Assembly: GCA_002354735.1 (NCBI GenBank) | Contig: DEMD01000015.1 | Coordinates: forward strand, 23,304-87,303 | Length of the DNA stretch: 64,000 nt | Direction of reading: 5' to 3' | Origin: Gammaproteobacteria bacterium UBA2679 | GTDB lineage: Bacteria > Pseudomonadota > Gammaproteobacteria > Pseudomonadales > Oleiphilaceae | In this document: one piece after another, positions 43,053 to 52,505 of the stretch | How positions within the stretch are numbered: position 1 is the stretch's first letter | Layout of the letters: each line of letters opens with the position of its first letter | The notes under the pieces: model-generated | What the model was told of the DNA's origin: nothing | The model's input: the letters and a program-made list of their open reading frames with translations, nothing else | Databases searched by the model: none | Program-made: the position numbers and the translations under genes

Positions 43053-46000
43053 ATGGATCTCATCACCACCCATCGGCCGCCTGCCATTCATTTCGCACTG
43101 GGTTTGTCACTGCTTTCTGTGGCACTTGGCAGTTGCTCGACGCGCGCAGCCGAGCTTGGCCGACTGTTGTGGGAAGACAACTTCAATACTCTCGACTCAC
43201 GGATCTGGAACGTCGTAGAAGGCGACGGCTGTGAGCAGGGGCTTTGCGGCTGGGGCAATCAGGAGCTGGAGTGGTACAAAGCCGGTAACAGCTTCACAGC
43301 AAACGGCCAGCTCATACTGGAGGCCAAGCGCGAACCGGGACTCGCAGGGCAACACAATGGCAAGGCGTTCACCTCGGGAAAGATCGATACGAAGAACAAG
43401 CTTTCTGTTCAGTACGGGATGATCGAAGTGCGTATGCAGCAGCCTGTCGTGGGAACCGGTTTATGGCCTGCGGCATGGATGCTGGGAACAAGCGACGAAC
43501 CCTGGCCGAAGAAAGGCGAGATCGACATGATGGAGTCTGGACATCGTGCGCAAAGCCGTGCAGAGGCGGGTTTCTCAGGCGCTGACATCAATAGCTTTGT
43601 CGGTGCAAACGTGATTTTCTACGCGGACGCCGCCTGTTCTGATGGAAACCCGACCTGTGCCGCCAGTACTGCCTGGCAGAATGACAATGCCTATCTTGCG
43701 CCAGCGCCGCTCAGTAATCGCTTCGTCACCTACCGCACCTATTGGACCGACTCCCAGATACGGTTCAGCATCCTGGACAATGGTGTCGAAACGGATCTGT
43801 ATGAGCAGCCGATCACTATCAACGATGACATGGCTGCACTGCGGAAGCCCTTCTATCTGTTGCTGAACCTGGCTGTCGGCGGCAATTTCACTGATGCCGC
43901 GACAAACCAGCAGGTTACTGCGCCACTGCCCGCACAAATGAAAATCGACTACATCCGCATCTATGAGCTTGATGGTCAGGGGCAGGTTTGGGTAGAGACG
44001 CCGGATCCACAATCCGGCGTATTGCGAGTCGAAGCAGAATCCTATGACCGCTTCGTCGATACGACGCCAGGGAATAGTGGTGGCGCCTATCGTAACGATG
44101 ATGTCGATATCGAACAGACCAGCGACGAAGGCGGTGGTCATGATGTTGGTTGGATGGACGCGGGTGATTGGCTGGAATTCGATGTCGAGCTTCCGGCTGG
44201 CAACTACAATCTCTCTGCGCGTGTTGCCTCTGCCGTGGGAGGTGGCAGGTATCGCGTTTCAGTGGACGGTCGTTCGGCCGGCAGCAATACGGTCTCCAGT
44301 ACAGGCGGGTGGCAGTCTTTTCAGACCCAGCCTCTTGGCACATTGACCCTCGACAGCAGCGGACGACACACGCTACGTGTCGCGGTTGATAGCACAGCGC
44401 TGAACCTCAATTGGCTCGAGTTTACCCCGAAAGAAGGCCCTAGCAGGAACGACGATGTCAGCGGTGTCACCGAGATCGGCAGCGGCGAGATAGAATTTTT
44501 CGTCAACACGGCAGGCTGGGCTGACCTGCACTATAGCCTCAACGACGGAGGCCAGATCAATGTCAGAATGCCTCAGCAAAGTGGCAGGAACAGCTTTAAG
44601 GTTAGTGGACTGACTGCGGGCGATCGTATCAGCTATTTCTTTACCTATTTCGATGCCGGAATAAACGGCGCTGTCGATTCCTCAAGGCAAACCTTCACAG
44701 TCGGCAGTGGCGGTGGCTCGGATGGCAGCGATAACGGTGGTGACAATGGCGGAGTAGATGGTGGGGATAGCGACGGCGGCGACGGTGGTGGCACAAATGG
44801 TGGTGGCACAGATGGCGGCAACGGCGGGGGCAATGGCGGTAATGCGGATGGGGGTGGCGGTTCGAATGGTGCCGGCAAGGTAGTCCCACTCTTCGGGCCG
44901 GCTACCCAACTCGAGCCGGCGATCCAGGTTGACCGCGGCGATGCACTCGTCACCCGATTTTCTGACAGGGCACGCGACCGTCATGCCAAGGAAAACCACT
45001 TCCAGGCTTATGACCATTACTTGAGCTTCTACTGGGAAGATCGCACGGCTGCAATAGAAATCGTCGACAGGGTCGCCAAGGGTGGCAACAGCATCCGCAT
45101 GAACGTACGCGCCGAAAACAAACTGGACGACCTGCAGGCGGAGAACCGCTGGTGGTATATCGGCACCAATACGCTTGCAGAGTTCTGTGGAAACGGGGTG
45201 ATGACCACCAACGACAATCGCAATTACTGGAAGGAAGAAACCTACAACTGTCGTGAAGGCCGACCCATCCAGAAGGGCGACAAACTCGAATTCGAAATCA
45301 GTCAGTTTCTCGACGAACGTACGCTCCCACGTGGCCGATCCAACTATTACGGCACCACCTTTCTCTACATCGTCGGTGAAGGCATCGTGCCCTGGAGCGT
45401 GACTGACAAGACCGTCTTTACACCAGGTCGAACCCTGCAACGTGATTCGGTACCAATACCGCAGCGTGCTCGCCTCGGCGGTGATACGACCCTGCATGTT
45501 CAGATGACGGCAGAACCAGATGGTCATTTCCAGCAGATGGCAACGAATCTGGGCTATGAAAATGGCCAGCCCTTCGTCCAGGGACGACGCGTGCATCACA
45601 CTTCCTTCCTGAACGGCGCGCATGACGAGAACCCGGAAAACGGCGTGTTTGGCGAAATGTCAGGCAAGGCGGGTACGCACTATATCAACGATCGCTGCGC
45701 TGGCTGTCATGTTCGCAATGGACGGGCGCCAGTTGCGCCAAATGGCGAGGCACTGGATAAGTGGGTATTCAGGATCGGCGATGCCAACGGCGGTCCAGAT
45801 CCTGAACGGGGTAGGGTGCTGCAACCACGCAATATCGGTATCAATAATGCGAGCGCAGGTGAGGGCGTTGCTTCCATCGCGTTCTGGAGCGAGTCAAATG
45901 GTTTGCGCTCACCAAACTATGAGTTCAGCTATGGAGCGCCAGAAACCTTCTCGGCGAGGATTGCTCCGAATATCAATGGCATTGGCCTGCTTGAGGCCAT

Positions 46001-46799
46001 TCCTGAGGCCACTATTCTGGCGAAAGCTGATCCTGACGACCGGAATGGTGATGGAATCTCCGGTCAGGCTCAGGAAATCCGCGATCCAGTCACTGGCGAA
46101 AGCCGCTTGGGCCGCTTCGGCTACAAGGCCGGGAGCTTCAGCGTGAAGCATCAGGTAGCTTCGGCGTTCAATACCGACATGGGCGTTATGACCACAATGC
46201 TGCCTTCGCCAGACTGTGGTCCTCAGCAAGTTGAATGCGGCAGCAGCGGCGCGGAAATTCCAGACGCAGAAGTGAATAAACTTGTGAAATACATCTCACT
46301 CCTGGGCGTGAGACCTCAGCGTGATTACGACAATCCCGAAGTCCGTCGCGGTGAAACGGTCTTCAACGACATCGGTTGCGTTGGCTGTCACACACCAGAG
46401 CAGAAGACGAGTCAGTACCACCCGCTGGGAGAACTGCGGAATCAAACCATCAGGCCATACACAGACATGCTTCTACACGATATGGGACCCGGCCTTGCGG
46501 ACAATCTCGGCGAAGGCATCGCCAGTGGCAGCGAGTGGCGTACGGCGCCACTTTGGGGCTTGGGTCTGTCAGCTTGTGTGACCGGCGGCGTCACTGGCGG
46601 GCGTGGTTGGGACGCCTTCGGTCTGGATGGTTATGAGCGCTGTACGCCAGATGCCAACTTCCTCCATGACGGCCGTGCTCGTACGATCGATGAAGCGATC
46701 CGCTGGCATGGCGGCGAAGGCGAGGCCTCGAAAGTGGCTTATGAAGGCCTGGGTGGCGGTGACAAAGGGGCCTTGCTGAGGTTCCTCGAGTCCTTGTAA
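43053..46799 (+). CDS. GH16-CBM6-CBM56-dihaem oxidoreductase fusion lipoprotein
   Basis: A 1248-residue protein with lipobox-like LGSC near residue 27. In order: GH16 beta-glucanase (about 38-300) with active-site GEIDMME (near 155); CBM6 (about 305-440, YDRFVDTTPGNSGGAYRN to NLNWLEFTP); a CBM56-like module (about 455-545, WADLHYSLNDGGQINVRMPQ); a Gly/Asp/Asn-rich linker (about 550-605); an unrecognised beta-rich region; and a dihaem thiol-oxidoreductase-like domain (about 830-1248) with CAGCH (near 882) and CVGCH (near 1109). It is predicted to bind and cut beta-1,3-glucan and transfer electrons. GGAG lies 8 nt upstream of the ATG. A single-gene unit. Confidence 0.88.
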   Translation: MDLITTHRPPAIHFALGLSLLSVALGSCSTRAAELGRLLWEDNFNTLDSRIWNVVEGDGCEQGLCGWGNQELEWYKAGNSFTANGQLILEAKREPGLAGQHNGKAFTSGKIDTKNKLSVQYGMIEVRMQQPVVGTGLWPAAWMLGTSDEPWPKKGEIDMMESGHRAQSRAEAGFSGADINSFVGANVIFYADAACSDGNPTCAASTAWQNDNAYLAPAPLSNRFVTYRTYWTDSQIRFSILDNGVETDLYEQPITINDDMAALRKPFYLLLNLAVGGNFTDAATNQQVTAPLPAQMKIDYIRIYELDGQGQVWVETPDPQSGVLRVEAESYDRFVDTTPGNSGGAYRNDDVDIEQTSDEGGGHDVGWMDAGDWLEFDVELPAGNYNLSARVASAVGGGRYRVSVDGRSAGSNTVSSTGGWQSFQTQPLGTLTLDSSGRHTLRVAVDSTALNLNWLEFTPKEGPSRNDDVSGVTEIGSGEIEFFVNTAGWADLHYSLNDGGQINVRMPQQSGRNSFKVSGLTAGDRISYFFTYFDAGINGAVDSSRQTFTVGSGGGSDGSDNGGDNGGVDGGDSDGGDGGGTNGGGTDGGNGGGNGGNADGGGGSNGAGKVVPLFGPATQLEPAIQVDRGDALVTRFSDRARDRHAKENHFQAYDHYLSFYWEDRTAAIEIVDRVAKGGNSIRMNVRAENKLDDLQAENRWWYIGTNTLAEFCGNGVMTTNDNRNYWKEETYNCREGRPIQKGDKLEFEISQFLDERTLPRGRSNYYGTTFLYIVGEGIVPWSVTDKTVFTPGRTLQRDSVPIPQRARLGGDTTLHVQMTAEPDGHFQQMATNLGYENGQPFVQGRRVHHTSFLNGAHDENPENGVFGEMSGKAGTHYINDRCAGCHVRNGRAPVAPNGEALDKWVFRIGDANGGPDPERGRVLQPRNIGINNASAGEGVASIAFWSESNGLRSPNYEFSYGAPETFSARIAPNINGIGLLEAIPEATILAKADPDDRNGDGISGQAQEIRDPVTGESRLGRFGYKAGSFSVKHQVASAFNTDMGVMTTMLPSPDCGPQQVECGSSGAEIPDAEVNKLVKYISLLGVRPQRDYDNPEVRRGETVFNDIGCVGCHTPEQKTSQYHPLGELRNQTIRPYTDMLLHDMGPGLADNLGEGIASGSEWRTAPLWGLGLSACVTGGVTGGRGWDAFGLDGYERCTPDANFLHDGRARTIDEAIRWHGGEGEASKVAYEGLGGGDKGALLRFLESL

Positions 46800-46849
46800 G
46801 GCTGGAGGATCAGGCGCGTGGTGAAGCGTGCTGAATCAGGTAAACGGGT

Positions 46850-47103
46850 TCAGCAGCTTCGCTCCGGCAACGTCAAAATCGCATTCTTTGGCGCGCCAAA
46901 CTCGACGCGCGCAAAGTCCTCATCTGTCCCGACGTTTGGCATTTCCATCAAAATCTCGGCGAGAGATTTTTTTTCGGGCGTATCAAGGCCTGTTCCAGTA
47001 TTCGCCGATGTTCAGCTTCAACACTGATGCCATGCCTGCGTGCCTGCACTTTCAGTGCATTGGCAACGTCATTGTCAATATTACGTACAATCAGACTGGC
47101 CAT
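46850..47103 (-). pseudogene. FitA-like antitoxin, frameshifted; no toxin gene
   Basis: From ATG 47103 the frame reads a ribbon-helix-helix start typical of FitA antitoxins (MASLIVRNIDNDVANALKV, HGISVEAEHRRILEQAL). It then stops early at 46948. An eight-A run (46967-46974, minus strand) interrupts the frame. With one more base, translation continues into SLAEILMEMPNVGTDEDFAR, the expected FitA tail. No PIN-domain FitB/VapC toxin follows on the minus strand. This is either a decayed pair or a case of slippage at the A tract. GAGG lies 9 nt upstream of the ATG. The rest of 46800-47236 holds nothing else evident. Confidence 0.7.
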
Positions 47104-47236
47104 TTCAAAAGCCTCTACAAGGGTATTTTGCATGATGACAACGTTGCTATCATTTTTCTCATAAGGCCGGGTACCTTTCAAACTCAATTATCAGCAATGC
47201 CCGTATAGCATTAGAAAACAGATCCACAGTGTCTCT

Positions 47237-48493
47237 ATGACTCCAGACCTATCTTTCATGTCTCTATATCGTCGCTGCCTCCCGGTTTTATTGCTCTCCT
47301 CAAGCCTGGTCCACGCCAACATTGGTCCCGATCACATCCCGCAACCATGGCGAACCGAGGCGGTGGTTGATGGCCGGGATCAGAACTTCAACGCCGTTCG
47401 TTACCTTCACGAATTCAGCTATCGCCATAGCCAACGACATCCGGCGCCCACGGAATCTGGCATCCGAGGCACGGCCGGGAGTGTAGGCAGTGACGTCCTA
47501 TACCTCGATTTTCGATACCGCCAGGACTTCGAGTTCAACGACGGTCGGCAGGCCTTCATGCTGGATATCCAACGCGGTGAAGATCTGGATGGTCTCTACG
47601 AGCGGCAGATTTTTGGCTTCCGCCATCAGCTCATGGAGAAAACTGAAATCTGGCTGCAGGGGGATGTCACGGCAGACAAGTCGACAGCTGATGTTTATTT
47701 CAGTGTGCGCAGATATTTGGGTAACGAGAGTTGGTTACACGCCAGCTGGATTCTGCCGGACACCTATTTCAACACCAAGAGTGATACCGGGGACGAGTTC
47801 GATACCGAGCCGGCCACCGCCTTTCTGCAGTGGCACCAGCCTTTGAATGGTGCTGATGATGCGCTAGGCACAACGCTGTCACTAAATTACTCTCCAGAAG
47901 CGGTCATCGTGAGTGAGACCAGTCAGCTAAGGGCTGAAAGCGAGTCCTTCAGCGCAGCACTGACGCACGACTGGCTGCTTCCGAACTGGCTACTGACGAT
48001 GGACGTCGCGGGCGAACGAACCCGCCGGGCGTATCAGTTGAACCAGGCTGAGGGTGAGGTCAAAGCGGCGGATTTCGACCGCTACCTCTGGGAACTTACA
48101 CTACAGGCCACCTACATACCTCACCCCAACCGGCCTTCCGTAGGACTTAGATATCTGTCGGTGAGAGAGCAGGGCTACTTCGGTCGCAACCTGGATGATG
48201 TCGGTGATATCGATCGCCGTGAGCCGATGATATTCGGCAGCCTGCGTTTCGCGATCTCAGAGCGGGCGTTCTTTACGCCGGAGATTTATGCAAGCTACGT
48301 GAACATCGACCAGCGCTTCGAAAGCGGGCGCAATCGCAATCGTGACGAAAACGGTTTTATCGGAAAGCTGGCTTTTCCCTTTGAGTACCTCATGTCCGCC
48401 GAAGACAGGGCCGTGCTGACCATCTCACCCAGCATACTCCTGCACGAACTGCGCTTTGGAGGAGGCAATCTACAGGTGCACTGGCCGCTCTGA
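47237..48493 (+). CDS. Outer-membrane beta-barrel protein, unknown
   Basis: A 418-residue exported protein with a signal peptide (about 8-28, ending VHANIGPD). The rest is rich in alternating amphipathic strands (VLYLDFRYRQDFEF, EIWLQGDVTADKS, TLSLNYSPEAVIV, AVLTISPSILLHELRF), consistent with a beta-barrel. I do not recognise the family, and phospholipase A motifs are absent. A second start at 47258 is possible. It is convergent with the Fe-ADH gene. Confidence 0.65.
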   Translation: MTPDLSFMSLYRRCLPVLLLSSSLVHANIGPDHIPQPWRTEAVVDGRDQNFNAVRYLHEFSYRHSQRHPAPTESGIRGTAGSVGSDVLYLDFRYRQDFEFNDGRQAFMLDIQRGEDLDGLYERQIFGFRHQLMEKTEIWLQGDVTADKSTADVYFSVRRYLGNESWLHASWILPDTYFNTKSDTGDEFDTEPATAFLQWHQPLNGADDALGTTLSLNYSPEAVIVSETSQLRAESESFSAALTHDWLLPNWLLTMDVAGERTRRAYQLNQAEGEVKAADFDRYLWELTLQATYIPHPNRPSVGLRYLSVREQGYFGRNLDDVGDIDRREPMIFGSLRFAISERAFFTPEIYASYVNIDQRFESGRNRNRDENGFIGKLAFPFEYLMSAEDRAVLTISPSILLHELRFGGGNLQVHWPL

Positions 48494-48497
48494 AGTA

Positions 48498-49643
48498 TTA
48501 AAAGCAGGCCTTCAACAGTGCCTTGGTATTGTCCGCCGTCATCACGACTGGGTTGCCGCCGGCACTCGGATCTTCCAGTGCCATGGCCACCATGTCGTCT
48601 ATGCGATCGTCAGCTACTCCCAATTCGCCCAGTGTTTGTGGGATATTCAATCGTACCCGCAGCTCGTTCACATAATCCACAAAACCATCAAAACCACCCT
48701 TGATATCCAGATACCGTGCGATATCGCAGACCTTGTCCTTGATCGCCGCACGATTCATCTGTATGACAGCAGGCAGCACGACGGCATTGGTCATACCGTG
48801 ATGGGTGTGGTAAATCGCGCCTACCGAATGCGACAGTGCGTGGCAGGCGCCGAGGCCTTTCTGAAACGCCACTGCGCCCATGGCTGCCGCCGCCATCATT
48901 TGCCCGCGGGCTTCGATATCAGTGCCATCGGCATAGGCACGTGGCAGGTAGGTCTTCACGATGCGCATGCCCTCCAGCGCAATGCCCGCACTCATCGGAT
49001 GGAAGAATGGCGAGCAGTAGGCTTCGAAGCAATGGATGAAGGCATCCATACCGGTGCCCGCAGTGATTACCGGCGGCATACCGACAGTCAGTTCAGGATC
49101 AGAAATCACGATTGAAGGCAGGAATTTTGGATGGAAGATGATCTTTTTGACGTGGGTCTGGCTATTGATAATGACGCTGGCGCGACCCACCTCCGAACCC
49201 GTTCCCGCGGTCGTCGGCACGGCAATAATCGGGGCGATGTTCTCGGTTTTGGCCCGCGTCCACCAGTCACCGATATCTTCGAAATCCCACACTGGCCTGT
49301 CCTGACCAACCATGAATGCGATGAGCTTGCCCAGGTCAAGACCGGAGCCGCCACCGAACGCGATCACGCCGTCATGTCGGCCTTCACGGTAGATCTGAAC
49401 GCCAGCTGCCATATTGCGTTCATCAGGATTAGGATCGACATCGGAATAGATCGCTCGTCCAAGACCAGCTTTCTCGAGCAGATCGAGGGTCGACTGTGTA
49501 ATCGGGAAGTTCGCCAGGCCCCTGTCTGTCACCAGCAGCGGTTTGCTGATTCCGAGTGCCTTACAGCAGTCAGGGAGCTCCGAGATACGACCCGCACCAA
49601 AACGTATCGCCGTCGGATAGGACCAGTTCGCTGTGAGTGTCAT
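48498..49643 (-). CDS. Iron-containing alcohol dehydrogenase
   Basis: A 381-residue group III (Fe-ADH) enzyme. NAD-binding GGGSGLDLGK, PTTAGTGSE, and the metal region with GTGMDAFIHCFEAY and ALSHSVGAIYHTHHG supply the iron-ligand Asp and His residues. It would oxidise an alcohol group to an aldehyde, or the reverse. ATG 49643 starts the family N-terminus and has GGAG 10 nt upstream. It begins 2 nt after the ALDH stop and is the last gene of the operon, where it probably oxidises the gamma-glutamyl amino alcohol. Confidence 0.93.
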   Translation of the reverse strand: MTLTANWSYPTAIRFGAGRISELPDCCKALGISKPLLVTDRGLANFPITQSTLDLLEKAGLGRAIYSDVDPNPDERNMAAGVQIYREGRHDGVIAFGGGSGLDLGKLIAFMVGQDRPVWDFEDIGDWWTRAKTENIAPIIAVPTTAGTGSEVGRASVIINSQTHVKKIIFHPKFLPSIVISDPELTVGMPPVITAGTGMDAFIHCFEAYCSPFFHPMSAGIALEGMRIVKTYLPRAYADGTDIEARGQMMAAAAMGAVAFQKGLGACHALSHSVGAIYHTHHGMTNAVVLPAVIQMNRAAIKDKVCDIARYLDIKGGFDGFVDYVNELRVRLNIPQTLGELGVADDRIDDMVAMALEDPSAGGNPVVMTADNTKALLKACF

Positions 49644-49645
49644 CT

Positions 49646-51025
49646 TCAGAGGCTCCGCATGTAATAGGATTTGGGGCGGGTCAGATTGTGATAGCCAATT
49701 GAGGACAGGCCACCCCCACGCCCTGTGTCCTTGCAGCCCGTCCAGCACAGCGCGGGGTCGAGATAGTCGCAGCGGTTCAAGTACACCGTGCCGGTTTCGA
49801 TCTGATCGGCAATGCGTTCGGCACGTTCAAAATCCCTGGTCCACAGTGAGGCGGTCAGGCCATAGTCGCTGTCATTCATCAAAGCGATTGCTTCGGCATC
49901 ATCCTGGACTTTCATAATGCCGACGACTGGACCAAAGGACTCTTCACGCATGACCCGCATGCTGTGGTCGACATCGATCAGGATCTGGGGCATGAGGTAG
50001 GCATCACGCTGGTTGGGAAATAGCGCCGGATCGATGAGCGCCTTGGCACCGGCCTTCACCGCTTCAGCAGTCTGCTCACGCACGAGATCCGCGAAGCGCA
50101 CGTGCGCCATCGGGCCGAGTGTAGTCTCCTGCTCCAACGGATCGCCCAACTTATAATTACTGACAATGCCCACTGCCTTCTCGATGAAACGATCGAACAG
50201 ACTGGCCACCACATAGATACGCTCTATGCCGCAGCAGCATTGACCGGAGTTGAACATTGCGCCATCGATGAGAGTGTCGACAGCCTTGTCCAGGTCGGCA
50301 TCCTCCATCACGTAGGCCGGGTCCTTCCCACCCAGCTCAAGGCCGAGCCCGGTGAAGGTGCCCGCTGCCGCCTGCTCCATGGCTTCTCCGCCACTCACTG
50401 AGCCGGTAAAGTTGACGAAGTCGAAGCTGCGCGCGGCGATGAGTTGTGAAGTCGTCTCGTGTGTAAGAAAAACGTTCTGGAACAGGTCGGCAGGTATACC
50501 GGCTTCGGTGAAAGCCTGCACCAGATGCTCACCAGCCAGCAGGGTCTGCGACGCCGTCTTCAGTAGTACGGCGTTACCTGCTATAAGCGCAGGCGCCACT
50601 GTATTGATCGCGGTGAGGTAGGGATAGTTCCAGGGTGCCACCACGAGCACGACCCCGTGCGGTACCCGTTTGATATAACGGCGGCTTCTGGCAGTGTTCT
50701 CGATGTTTATAGGCGCGAGTGCGTCGGCTGCGATATCAGCCATATAGAACGCACGCTCTTTCACACCGCCGAATTCACCACCGTAGCGCACCGGCCTGCC
50801 CATCTGCCAGGCCAGCTGCTCGACGATCTCCTTGTTCATCTCGCCGAGCTTTTCCACACCAGCTTTTACCAGCTTGACCCGCTCATCCAGAGGACGTTGG
50901 CTCCAGCCAAGTTGAGCCACAGTCGCGCGCGCAACGGCGTCGCCCGCCTCTGAGATGCTCAGGGCAGGGCGCTGTGCATAAACTTCACCGTTGACCGGTG
51001 AAATGCATCGAATCATCTGTGTCAT
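49646..51025 (-). CDS. Aldehyde dehydrogenase
   Basis: A 459-residue NAD(P)-dependent ALDH. Signatures: APWNYPYLTAINTVAPALIAG (cofactor loop, in part), FTGSVSGGEAM, LELGGKDPAYV (general base Glu) and NSGQCCCGIERIYV (nucleophilic Cys within a three-Cys run). ATG 51025 gives the family start. It turns the aldehyde made by the Fe-ADH into an acid. It lies 43 nt after the glutamine-synthetase-like gene and 2 nt before the Fe-ADH gene. Confidence 0.93.
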   Translation of the reverse strand: MTQMIRCISPVNGEVYAQRPALSISEAGDAVARATVAQLGWSQRPLDERVKLVKAGVEKLGEMNKEIVEQLAWQMGRPVRYGGEFGGVKERAFYMADIAADALAPINIENTARSRRYIKRVPHGVVLVVAPWNYPYLTAINTVAPALIAGNAVLLKTASQTLLAGEHLVQAFTEAGIPADLFQNVFLTHETTSQLIAARSFDFVNFTGSVSGGEAMEQAAAGTFTGLGLELGGKDPAYVMEDADLDKAVDTLIDGAMFNSGQCCCGIERIYVVASLFDRFIEKAVGIVSNYKLGDPLEQETTLGPMAHVRFADLVREQTAEAVKAGAKALIDPALFPNQRDAYLMPQILIDVDHSMRVMREESFGPVVGIMKVQDDAEAIALMNDSDYGLTASLWTRDFERAERIADQIETGTVYLNRCDYLDPALCWTGCKDTGRGGGLSSIGYHNLTRPKSYYMRSL

Positions 51026-51068
51026 TTCGCTGCCTTCTCTTGTATGCCTTGCGTGTGTAACTTGATGC

Positions 51069-52436
51069 TCAGGCGCGCTCGAAGCCACGGCGCACTTCGT
51101 AGTCGGTGACCACGCGATCGAAGTCTTCCTGTTCCCACTCGGCCGAGCGGACGTAGTGGTCGATCACGTCGTCGCCCATGGCTTCGCGCAGCATCGTCGA
51201 ACCGCGTAGTGCTGCCGTTGCTGCTCTCAGGTTCTTCGGTATCCGTCGTGTCTCTTCAGCACCGTAGGCATTGCCGCTGAACTCCGGTTCAAGCTTCAGC
51301 TTGCCGTCGATACCTGCGAGCATGGAAGCGATTTGCGCAGCCAATGCAAGGTAGGGGTTCATATCCGCGCCACCAATACGGCACTCTACACGCACGGCAT
51401 CGGTGCCCGGTGAAACCACCCGATAACCGGCGGTCCTGTTGTCGACTGACCAGACCGCGCTTGTTGGCGCGAATGTACCTGCTGCAAAACGTTTGTAGGA
51501 GTTCACATAAGGGGCGAGAAAAAACGTCGTTTCATCCACGTGCTTCAGCATGCCCGCTAGAGCCTGTTGCATGAGCTTCGACATGCCGTGCTTTGCCTTG
51601 GGATCGAAGAAGACGGACTTGCCCTTTTTGTCACACAGCGACTGATGAATGTGGCCTGACGACCCTGCCGCGCTGTGGTGCCACTTGGCCATGAAGGTCA
51701 CACTTCGGCCATTCTGCCAGGCGATTTCCTTCACTGCGTTCTTGACCAGAACATGGGTGTCAGCCATGTCGAGGGCATCAGAGTAATGAATATTCAGCTC
51801 TACCTGTCCTGGGTCCGCCTCGCCTTTGCTGCTTTCGACGCGAATACCAGCGCCATAGAGACCATTGCGGATCGGCTGCATAACGCCCTCTTCACGCGTG
51901 GTCTGGAATATGTGGTAATCCTCGTTGTAGGGACTCACCGGCGTCATATCGTGATACTTGTGGTCCTGCATCTGTTCAAAGGACTCACGAAAAATGAAGA
52001 ACTCGAGTTCCGTGGCTGTCGTCATCGTCAGACCATGCTCGGCCAGGCGAGCAAGCTGCTTCTTCAGCACGGCACGTGGCGAGTGGGGAATGTCCTTGTG
52101 CGTAGCGTGATCGAGCAGATCGCAGAGGACGAATGCGGTGCCCTTGAGCCAAGGCAGCCGCCGCATGGTGGAGAGGTCGGGTTTCATGACGTAGTCACCA
52201 TGACCGGATGACCAACTGGTCGACTTATAATTCTCGACGGGCGTCATTTCCAGATCGGTGGCAACCAGATACTTGCAGCAGTGGCTCTCCTCCCAGGCCG
52301 TATCGACGAAATACTGTGCCTGGAAGCGCTTGCCCATGAGTCGACCCTGCATGTCTGGAATGGCGGCGACTACGGTGTCGATCGAGCCATCCTCGACCAG
52401 CTTGGTGAGTTCCTTGAATGAGAGATTTGCAGCCAT
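51069..52436 (-). CDS. Glutamine synthetase-like gamma-glutamyl ligase
   Basis: A 455-residue protein of the GlnA/PuuA family. KFLxxP-type substrate features give way to family motifs TATELEFFIF, GKAxx-like AEADPGQVELNIHYSDAL (here GEADPGQVELNIHY), FMAKWHHSAAGSSGHIHQSL and NRTAGYRVVSPG. The sequence and context fit enzymes such as PuuA or IpuC that ligate glutamate to an amine rather than ammonia. It is likely cytoplasmic and ATP-using. Set between TRAP genes and dehydrogenase genes, it probably activates the imported amine or amino alcohol as a gamma-glutamyl amide. Confidence 0.9.
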   Translation of the reverse strand: MAANLSFKELTKLVEDGSIDTVVAAIPDMQGRLMGKRFQAQYFVDTAWEESHCCKYLVATDLEMTPVENYKSTSWSSGHGDYVMKPDLSTMRRLPWLKGTAFVLCDLLDHATHKDIPHSPRAVLKKQLARLAEHGLTMTTATELEFFIFRESFEQMQDHKYHDMTPVSPYNEDYHIFQTTREEGVMQPIRNGLYGAGIRVESSKGEADPGQVELNIHYSDALDMADTHVLVKNAVKEIAWQNGRSVTFMAKWHHSAAGSSGHIHQSLCDKKGKSVFFDPKAKHGMSKLMQQALAGMLKHVDETTFFLAPYVNSYKRFAAGTFAPTSAVWSVDNRTAGYRVVSPGTDAVRVECRIGGADMNPYLALAAQIASMLAGIDGKLKLEPEFSGNAYGAEETRRIPKNLRAATAALRGSTMLREAMGDDVIDHYVRSAEWEQEDFDRVVTDYEVRRGFERA

Positions 52437-52505
52437 GTTGGCTCCGTGTTCATTATCAGAAATCGCCGGGCTGCCGAGTGGTGACAGCTCAGCGAACTAC
52501 AACCT

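Noticed and set aside
44700..44870. Repetitive GGTGGC/GGCGGC-type sequence, possible CRISPR or tandem repeat
   Set aside because: It is in frame and encodes a Gly-rich linker; units are irregular with no spacers.
44682..45623. Long minus-strand reading frame (313 codons) opposite the GH16 fusion
   Set aside because: It lies entirely antisense to a protein with clear conserved domains, and its sequence is the complement of a Gly/Asp/Asn-rich linker and haem-domain coding. It has no domain or ribosome-binding site.
46818..47208. Two overlapping plus-strand frames across the FitA remnant
   Set aside because: They are antisense to the ribbon-helix-helix coding sequence and lack features of their own.
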